In this document: piece by piece, positions 12,229-17,111 of the stretch
How positions within the stretch are numbered: the first letter of the stretch is position 1
Layout of the letters: each line of letters starts with the position of its first letter
Virus record (IMG/VR): IMGVR_UViG_3300046787_000027
Location: 1 to 32,657 of that record
DNA from: a virus
Strand: one strand, 5' to 3'
DNA: 32,657 nt
Notes under the pieces: generated by a model
The model's input: only the letters and a program-made list of their open reading frames with translations
Database searches by the model: none
Told to the model about the DNA's origin: nothing
Program-made: the position numbers and the translations under genes

Positions 12229-12364
12229 CAAGTAAGTACAAACCTACGTTGCTAAACGCATAACCTGCATAGACTATCGCCATGTGTGGGTTATCTTTGA
12301 ATAGCTGCTCACCAGCTATGTAGGCATAAATTGCCCCTGTGAGAATGATGAGCCAAGAACTCAT
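12221..12364 (-). CDS. Small two-span membrane protein (47 aa)
   Basis: ATG at 12364 overlaps the phosphoesterase stop (ATGA); TAA at 12221-12223 lies within the end of the MazG-like gene on the other strand. Residues about 4-17 (WLIILTGAIYAYIA) and 28-45 (MAIVYAGYAFSNVGLYLL) are hydrophobic with a charged turn between. Last gene of the late transcript. Unknown function; a holin-like or superinfection role is possible. Confidence 0.72.
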   Translation of the reverse strand: MSSWLIILTGAIYAYIAGEQLFKDNPHMAIVYAGYAFSNVGLYLLAK

Positions 12365-13347
12365 AGCGCACTCACATCAATCACTTCACCGCGAAACTCA
12401 ATAAGTCCATCATCAAACTTGTGTACGAGTTCAGGCCACAATAGTTGACCATTAAAGAAGTTCAGCACAGCAAAGCCTGAACGATGGTTACTAGGATTTA
12501 GTTCACCATAAGTAAACTGCGGGCCATCTGGCTCTGCTAGTGTTCCAGTATCAACACCATATCTTGTGCCGTTGTAGTCGCTAAATGGCATGACTTTAAG
12601 GCTATGCAAGTGACCAGTTACGATTGACACGCCAGCATTAACTGTATTGTTGTGAGTAGCGTGAATACCACCTTTGTATCTGTGCTTGATAATCACGTTC
12701 TCACTAGGCCAACAAGTCCAGCAGAATTCCCATTTTGTAATGTGGTCTGTCAGCTTGAACCCATCAACATCTTTAAACTGTGGTGCGTGTTGCGCTAGTC
12801 GATTTCCAAACCGAATGTCGTGATTACCCCATGTAAAGATTAGCTTTACATTGTGTCTAGCGTCTTTGGCTGTTTCCTCAATCTCATCTAGTGCAGCCTG
12901 ACAAGCCTTTAGTTCTTGAATGACTGAAGTCTGTGGTTGGTCAGTTACATCGTGACGAGAAATAGAAGCACCATCAAACGCATCACCATTACAAATGATG
13001 GCCTTAGGCTTGAACTCCTGAATAGCCCATAGAAGCCCTTTAAATGCCGTAGAACGCTGATTAGGAATGAAGTGAGCATCAGAGAACACTAAGACTGTGC
13101 CGTTCTCTATGCCAAGGTTTATTTGCTTGAGTGGCGAATGAGACTTAGGACGCTTCTTGTCGTAAGCAGCACCACGAAAATCATTAGCACCTAACTTGAT
13201 TTGATAGTGGTCTTCAATCCAACGTCTGCGTAAAAAAGCATTTCTAGTTGCTATTTTCAAACGCTCGGCTACTTTTGATGCAGAACCTAACTCACCCCAA
13301 AGTTTAATAAATTCAACATCGGAACAAGCCTCATTATGTGCGCCCAT
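12361..13347 (-). CDS. HTH-containing calcineurin-like metallophosphoesterase
   Basis: The 328-residue protein. The N-terminus (about 8-45: DVEFIKLWGELGSASKVAERLKIATRNAFLRRRW) resembles a helix-turn-helix. A complete phosphoesterase core follows: D90-x-H92 (SDAHF), GDxxD at 121-125, GNHD at 174-177, H229 (GGIH) and GHLH at 245-248. These bind two metals and hydrolyse phosphomono- or diesters. A DNA-binding head with a phosphatase suggests action on DNA ends or on nucleotides near DNA, but the substrate is unknown. It overlaps the HExxH gene by 14 nt at the end of the lysis cassette. Confidence 0.92.
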   Translation of the reverse strand: MGAHNEACSDVEFIKLWGELGSASKVAERLKIATRNAFLRRRWIEDHYQIKLGANDFRGAAYDKKRPKSHSPLKQINLGIENGTVLVFSDAHFIPNQRSTAFKGLLWAIQEFKPKAIICNGDAFDGASISRHDVTDQPQTSVIQELKACQAALDEIEETAKDARHNVKLIFTWGNHDIRFGNRLAQHAPQFKDVDGFKLTDHITKWEFCWTCWPSENVIIKHRYKGGIHATHNNTVNAGVSIVTGHLHSLKVMPFSDYNGTRYGVDTGTLAEPDGPQFTYGELNPSNHRSGFAVLNFFNGQLLWPELVHKFDDGLIEFRGEVIDVSAL

Positions 13348-13708
13348 TGGAATCCTTAGTTAATAAGTTTTCTAGCAAGTTAATAACCCTATGCTCTTGC
13401 ATCTCAATATCCTCATCTGAGGACTTTGGGTCTGTGGCTACACACATTAAGTCATGCAAAAAGATATGCAGTAACTCGTGAAGTGCAGTCTTATCAAGTG
13501 ATTCAGGTGTTATCTTCTCTGCACCAAAATCACCTAACCGATAAACAGCTAATCTAGCGTTATCAGTAAATTCAACAGATGCCATTGCACCTTTAGCTGG
13601 CTTTATGCCTTTCTCAATTCTCCAATCACCAAGAGACAGCACCTGTTGCCATTTTTTTACGCTTTGTGCGAACAGTTCTGCATCTTGTTGAGTTGGTATG
13701 TTAGCCAT
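13334..13708 (-). CDS. HExxH putative metalloprotein
   Basis: The 124-residue protein. TALHELLHIFLHD places H77-E78-x2-H81 in a helix, the zincin metalloprotease signature, with H85 and an E105-H106 pair as possible further ligands. The N-terminal part has KKWQQVLSLGDWRIE, reminiscent of small SprT/ImmA-like zinc peptidases. It could cleave a protein during lysis or entry. It overlaps the endolysin by 8 nt and the phosphoesterase by 14 nt, so the three are probably co-translated. Confidence 0.8.
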   Translation of the reverse strand: MANIPTQQDAELFAQSVKKWQQVLSLGDWRIEKGIKPAKGAMASVEFTDNARLAVYRLGDFGAEKITPESLDKTALHELLHIFLHDLMCVATDPKSSDEDIEMQEHRVINLLENLLTKDSNGRT

Positions 13709-14315
13709 TTAATATGTCCAAGGCATGATTGATGTGTTTGATTCTGTCATCCAGACCAATGATGCCTCCATTTATCTTTTTAGTCATCATCACAAAATCA
13801 CGGCTATCAGCATACTGATTTAGCTTGTGTGTCTGCCAGAACCATCCTGCTGTCATAGCAGCGTATTTAGGTGTTCTGACTAACTCTGGTTGCATAACAA
13901 AGTCTTCACCCAAGGCTTGACCTGCGTGATAGAAGTTGCTGTGTCCAGTCAACTGGAGGAATCCAGAGCCACGAAAACGATACCCATCCCCAGACGCTTC
14001 ATCCCTGTTTCCCATACGATTGCCATAGATTCTGTTGGCTATCTTTTGTGGTTGCTTCTCGTATGCAGCAGCTTCCTCTGGCGTAAAACCCCATGCTCTT
14101 TTTGGAGTTCTAGGAAATAGCTTTAACAGCGTAGCAGCACGATAGTTTAGGTTTTCCTCAAGAATCTTAAAGTTCCCACACTCATGCCCACATTGACCAA
14201 TCCAGCTTGCTTGTTGAACAGGGCTATTGATTCCGAATCTCTGGAATGTCTCGTTGAACGCATCTGCTAGAGATGGGTCTATGTGCATCTTTTTTAGTTG
14301 GTCAGGACTTACCAT
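13701..14315 (-). CDS. Endolysin, glycoside hydrolase family 19-like
   Basis: The 204-residue peptidoglycan hydrolase. QASWIGQCGHECGNFKILEENLNYRAATLLKLFP (35-68) holds the catalytic Glu (E45) of the HE-x-G/S motif; NRIYGNRMGNRDEASGDGYRFRGSGFLQLTG (93-123) is the second GH19 signature, followed by NF and AGWFW blocks. GH19-like lysozymes cut the MurNAc-GlcNAc glycan. There is no signal peptide, so it needs a holin for export. The gene overlaps Rz by 14 nt. Confidence 0.94.
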   Translation of the reverse strand: MVSPDQLKKMHIDPSLADAFNETFQRFGINSPVQQASWIGQCGHECGNFKILEENLNYRAATLLKLFPRTPKRAWGFTPEEAAAYEKQPQKIANRIYGNRMGNRDEASGDGYRFRGSGFLQLTGHSNFYHAGQALGEDFVMQPELVRTPKYAAMTAGWFWQTHKLNQYADSRDFVMMTKKINGGIIGLDDRIKHINHALDILNG

Positions 14316-14802
14316 TTAACAAATCTCTCATTGAGTTATACGAGTCAACACAAGCATTGAGTGCAGCAGTATTCTTGTCACCTTGGGCGACTATTTCTGC
14401 GATGGCATCGATGGTTGCTATTTCGGCATCAGAAGCTGTGTCAGTCTGTCTGTCAGGTTGACTGGTTGCTTTTGTATCTGCGCTGGTAGTGGAGGGACTT
14501 GTGGAGGCTTGTACGTTACTTGTGGGGCAGAGGCGCAACTTACCAGCACGATTGGCGACAGCAAGAGCAGTAGTTTTTTGGTTAATAGCATTATTAGCCT
14601 CCTGTAATTTTGCAGATTGTTGGTTAAGTTTCTCAGTCATGTTTTGCTCTATCTGACGAGCCTCATCATTCTTCTTGGCAATGGCTATTTTCATGTCGTT
14701 ATCACGCTCTAGCCAGCCATAGTGATGCCCTACTCGGTATGTACCAAAGAGAGATACCAAAACACCAACAATCAACCAAGGTAGTGGGATGGGTAACATC
14801 AT
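14302..14802 (-). CDS. Inner-membrane spanin (Rz-like)
   Basis: The 166-residue protein has one N-terminal membrane anchor (about 5-24, LPWLIVGVLVSLFGTYRVG), then a long periplasmic coiled coil (30-85) and a Cys-containing C-terminal part. That is the i-spanin layout: it links inner membrane to the outer-membrane lipoprotein Rz1 and fuses the two at lysis. Rz1 is encoded inside this gene in the +1 frame (14418-14591). Length is near lambda Rz (153). Start is ATG 14802 or the adjacent in-frame ATG-rich site; the previous stop overlaps. Confidence 0.85.
   Translation of the reverse strand: MMLPIPLPWLIVGVLVSLFGTYRVGHHYGWLERDNDMKIAIAKKNDEARQIEQNMTEKLNQQSAKLQEANNAINQKTTALAVANRAGKLRLCPTSNVQASTSPSTTSADTKATSQPDRQTDTASDAEIATIDAIAEIVAQGDKNTAALNACVDSYNSMRDLLNGKS
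14418..14591 (-). CDS. Outer-membrane spanin lipoprotein (Rz1-like), embedded in Rz
   Basis: The 57-residue frame lies entirely within the Rz gene in the +1 frame. AGGAGG sits 6 nt upstream of ATG 14591. The product has a Lys-Lys start, a hydrophobic signal (KKLLLLLSPIVL) and lipobox LVSC with C19, then a Pro-rich region (KPPQVPPLPAQ), precisely the Rz1 pattern. It would be lipidated, moved to the outer membrane and pair with Rz. Overlap in a second frame matches lambda-type nested spanins. Confidence 0.9.
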   Translation of the reverse strand: MLLTKKLLLLLSPIVLVSCASAPQVTYKPPQVPPLPAQIQKQPVNLTDRLTQLLMPK

Positions 14803-15338
14803 TCAACCTCTTTTCTTGCTTGTGCAATTTCCTCACGCTCACCATCATCCTCAAGATGCTCTGGAGGCGTAGTCGGAGGAGGGGGAGGAGTCCATGATTC
14901 ATCTAGTTCTGGATTCTTCCAAACTGGCATAGCACCAAATGGTTGGCTAGGCAGACCATAAGACGATTGTGGAGGCGCATAGGACGAGCCATAAGACGAG
15001 CCATATGAGCCTTGCATTGGTTGACACATAGGTTGCATAGGAGGAGTTGGATTCAACCTCTCTGCGAACGATTTAGCCCCTTTGTTGATGGCAAACATAC
15101 CAATCAATGTACTAATACTTCCAACCAACAAAAGCACAACGTCGTTCAAGAGCTTGGTAAAAGCTTGGTCAATCGGGGCCATTGATTTGACTGGTTGTGC
15201 CACAAAAATTACAGAATAAAGCATTGCAAAAACTGTCAAGCCAAACACCAACATCACAATCACAACAGCGAACAACCAACCATAAACCTTTAAAAGTTCG
15301 ATTGTTTCTTCTGTTGTTTTAACTTCAGAAATTTTCAT
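14799..15338 (-). CDS. Two-span membrane protein with Pro/Gly/Ser tail (179 aa)
   Basis: The 179-residue protein has two membrane segments (about 19-48 and 65-86) with a short periplasmic or cytoplasmic link, then a low-complexity tail: NPTPP..PM, SYGSSYGSSYAPP repeats (about 111-122), PPPPPTTPP and a charged end. A holin with an unusual tail is possible, as it lies next to Rz and the endolysin. Alternatively it is a membrane scaffold. It overlaps both neighbours by 4 nt. Confidence 0.8.
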   Translation of the reverse strand: MKISEVKTTEETIELLKVYGWLFAVVIVMLVFGLTVFAMLYSVIFVAQPVKSMAPIDQAFTKLLNDVVLLLVGSISTLIGMFAINKGAKSFAERLNPTPPMQPMCQPMQGSYGSSYGSSYAPPQSSYGLPSQPFGAMPVWKNPELDESWTPPPPPTTPPEHLEDDGEREEIAQARKEVE

Positions 15339-15550
15339 TTTGGTGCTTCCTGTGGTGTTGGTTGTACATCGCCTACTTTTTTCTCAAGAATTGGCGCAAC
15401 CAAGTATTCTGGACACATTTGGGTAAACAAACATTTAGGTTTTTGACATTCTTCAGCATAGAAGAAATCAGGATTCTGACATTTATATCTGTACCTGTCC
15501 TCTAGGCAACCAGCTAGAAGTAGTACCGATAACAGAAGTAAATATCTCAT
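15335..15550 (-). CDS. Small Cys-rich lipoprotein (71 aa)
   Basis: The 71-residue protein has a signal MRYLLLLSVLLLAGC with lipobox LAGC at 12-15 (C15). Four further Cys (24, 35, 40, 46) probably form disulfides in the periplasm. C-terminal part is Pro/Gln-rich. It is a second lipoprotein besides Rz1. Superinfection exclusion or a lysis helper are possible roles, by analogy to other phage lipoproteins. ATGA overlaps at both ends. Confidence 0.85.
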   Translation of the reverse strand: MRYLLLLSVLLLAGCLEDRYRYKCQNPDFFYAEECQKPKCLFTQMCPEYLVAPILEKKVGDVQPTPQEAPK

Positions 15551-15723
15551 GCCATCACATCCACAGAATTAGCCTTAACCCATTGAGTCTTTACTTCATA
15601 GGCTTTGGTTTGTTGTTCAGCTTGACGATTTAACTCAGCAAGTCTTTGCATATTTTGTTGGTGTATCACCCTATGAGCCTCCCACAACATCCTTGCATTG
15701 GCTTGATAAGTAGTGATTTTCAT
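15547..15723 (-). CDS. Small helical protein (58 aa)
   Basis: ATG at 15723 and TGA at 15547-15549, each overlapping its neighbour as ATGA. The 58 residues form one long helix (TYQANARMLWEAHRVIHQQNMQRLAELNRQAEQQTKAYEVKTQWV), rich in Gln. No membrane segment and no recognised family. The unbroken overlap chain is strong support for translation. Confidence 0.75.
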   Translation of the reverse strand: MKITTYQANARMLWEAHRVIHQQNMQRLAELNRQAEQQTKAYEVKTQWVKANSVDVMA

Positions 15724-15872
15724 CCTAGTCCTATGTAAGCGAGAAACTTGGAAACTATCTTGTCAGACAAACTATCAGGAAGAAAGCGGAGAAAACCAAC
15801 CACATACCATGCGACACACATTCGCACGAATATTTTGAGGAACAGGTCAAATTGTTTCTGGTACTCATTCAT
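15720..15872 (-). CDS. Small membrane-associated protein (50 aa)
   Basis: ATG at 15872, TGA at 15720-15722, with ATGA overlaps at both ends. Residues about 9-31 (DLFLKIFVRMCVAWYVVGFLRFL) are hydrophobic with interspersed Arg/Lys, suggesting a membrane-embedded or surface-lying helix. Function unknown. Confidence 0.72.
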   Translation of the reverse strand: MNEYQKQFDLFLKIFVRMCVAWYVVGFLRFLPDSLSDKIVSKFLAYIGLG

Positions 15873-16366
15873 CGCCCACAGCGTTTAGTTGTTTGGCAGA
15901 AATCAAATAACTCATTTATGCCGATACCAACGAGAAGGAGAACGAAAGCAATTCCTCCAATAAGCATTGCCATCTCCAACTGTTCTTGTTCCTCTTGCTT
16001 CTGTTTTTTTTCCAATGCTTTTAGTGAGGCTATCTCTTTGGCATCATCCCTGTCCATCTCTGCCTGACGAGCCTTAATCTTGTTCCAAACGTCAATCTTG
16101 CCTGTCTGCATAAACAGCATCTTGAGTTCTTCTTCAAATGACCTTGCTTGCTCTAACGCCATCTCAATCTGGAGAGCAGTCCCCATGTTTGAGCCTTTTT
16201 TCTCACGCTTGGCTTCAAGCATAGCCTTCGTAGCTTGGCTCTTGGCATCAAACATCTTGCCAATCATCGGGGCAAGACCGCCTATGTCATTGGCTACTTT
16301 ACTAGCCTTCTTGACCATCGAAATGGCACTCTGAAGACCATTTAATGCGCTTATTGGGTCAATCAT
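15869..16366 (-). CDS. Hypothetical protein with coiled coil and C-terminal membrane anchor (165 aa)
   Basis: The 165-residue protein begins MIDPISALNGLQSAISMVKKASKVANDIGGLAPMIGKMFD, a pattern I recall from uncharacterised proteins of environmental phages. A long charged helix follows (about 40-130), with one membrane segment at about 133-152 (MLIGGIAFVLLLVGIGI). It is likely inserted in the inner membrane with a large cytoplasmic domain; it may be a lysis regulator or an ejection-related protein. Confidence 0.82.
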   Translation of the reverse strand: MIDPISALNGLQSAISMVKKASKVANDIGGLAPMIGKMFDAKSQATKAMLEAKREKKGSNMGTALQIEMALEQARSFEEELKMLFMQTGKIDVWNKIKARQAEMDRDDAKEIASLKALEKKQKQEEQEQLEMAMLIGGIAFVLLLVGIGINELFDFCQTTKRCGR

Positions 16367-16488
16367 TTTCTATCTACCTTTTTCCATTCAATACAGTAGA
16401 CTTTCCTGTTGTACACATCGCCAACCCAAGCCCACTTTATACATCTGTATTCAATAGATACAGCTAGAAAAAACTCTACAAGTACCAT
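16363..16488 (-). CDS. Small protein with hydrophobic N-terminus (41 aa)
   Basis: ATG at 16488, TGA at 16363-16365 overlapping the next ATG. The sequence MVLVEFFLAVSIEYRCIKWAWVGDVYNRKVYCIEWKK combines a short hydrophobic start with a CIKW...DVYNRKVYC..W block. I recall such small proteins in phages of this type, unnamed. The two Cys (16, 32) could pair if exported. Confidence 0.7.
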   Translation of the reverse strand: MVLVEFFLAVSIEYRCIKWAWVGDVYNRKVYCIEWKKVDRK

Positions 16489-16571
16489 GTCCACACAATG
16501 ATGTAGACACACCAAACAATCGTTGAACAAAGAAGGGCTGCTGCAATAAATGCCTCAGCCCACTCTTTCAT
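16476..16571 (-). CDS. Tiny single-span membrane peptide (31 aa)
   Basis: ATG at 16571 overlaps the upstream TGA (ATGA); TAG at 16476-16478 lies 13 nt inside the next gene. Residues 7-30 form one hydrophobic span rich in Trp, Ile and Val. Possible pinholin-like or holin-modulating peptide next to a holin candidate; this is inference only. Confidence 0.62.
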   Translation of the reverse strand: MKEWAEAFIAAALLCSTIVWCVYIIVWTWYL

Positions 16572-16795
16572 TTTTTTATCCAAGTCTGCCAGATAGCACC
16601 AGCAGCTACGATTAGCCCACCTATCCATAAGACAGGTTGAGCAATAGAAGCAATCCAGTTAAGAACCTTTACAGTACCCTTGGCAGCATTGATAGCATCC
16701 ACAAGGTCTTTTGTGTTCTTATCTATGTCATCTACTTTAGCTTCTACTGCTAGAAGTCTGTTGTAGATATGCTCATGAGTGACTTCCTCAGCCAT
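16568..16795 (-). CDS. Holin candidate: coiled coil with one C-terminal membrane segment (75 aa)
   Basis: The 75-residue protein begins with an amphipathic helix (EHIYNRLLAVEAKVDDIDKNTKDLVDAI, about 8-35) and ends with one hydrophobic segment (about 47-68, WIASIAQPVLWIGGLIVAAGAIW) and a basic KK end. This is the layout of T4-independent short holins and of hypothetical membrane proteins in lysis cassettes of related phages. It is first of the membrane-protein group after the fibre genes. Holin identity is plausible but unproven. Confidence 0.72.
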   Translation of the reverse strand: MAEEVTHEHIYNRLLAVEAKVDDIDKNTKDLVDAINAAKGTVKVLNWIASIAQPVLWIGGLIVAAGAIWQTWIKK

Positions 16796-16800
16796 GATGA

Positions 16801-17061
16801 TTAAGCGTTACGAGCCGCTTCAGCAGCAGCTTGTGCCGCCTGATAAGCCGCCACTACCTCTGTTGTCCAAGCCGCATTGCAGATAGCAACGACATTAGCG
16901 GGAACGCCTGTCAAGTCTTGTGCGGGTGTGAGGCTATTTCGATGATAAGTTTTGCTGATTTCGTTACCATCTTCCATGATGCGTGTTGCTTCACGATAGA
17001 GAATGATTCCATTCTCTTGAACTGTAATTTGGTCAACAGTTGTGGTTTTAGTTAAAGACAT
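16801..17061 (-). CDS. Small protein downstream of the fibre (86 aa)
   Basis: The 86-residue protein from ATG 17061 has CTAAAGGAA upstream. A beta-rich N-terminal half (VDQITVQENGIILYREATRIMEDGNEISKTYHRNSLTP) is followed by an Ala-rich helix. I recall similar short proteins after fibres in environmental phages; the position suggests a tail-fibre assembly or capping role. No motif confirms it. Confidence 0.8.
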   Translation of the reverse strand: MSLTKTTTVDQITVQENGIILYREATRIMEDGNEISKTYHRNSLTPAQDLTGVPANVVAICNAAWTTEVVAAYQAAQAAAEAARNA

Positions 17062-17087
17062 TTTTATTTCCTTTAGGTTAGTGTCCG

Positions 17088-17108
17088 ACTACGCTAATCT
17101 GGCGTAGT
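17088..17108 (-). promoter_or_regulatory. 7-bp stem-loop after the fibre gene
   Basis: ACTACGC and GCGTAGT form a perfect 7-bp stem with a 7-nt loop, in the 50-nt gap between the fibre stop and the next gene. There is no T-run on the - strand, so it is not a clear terminator; it may protect mRNA ends or slow polymerase. Confidence 0.5.
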
Positions 17109-17111
17109 TAA

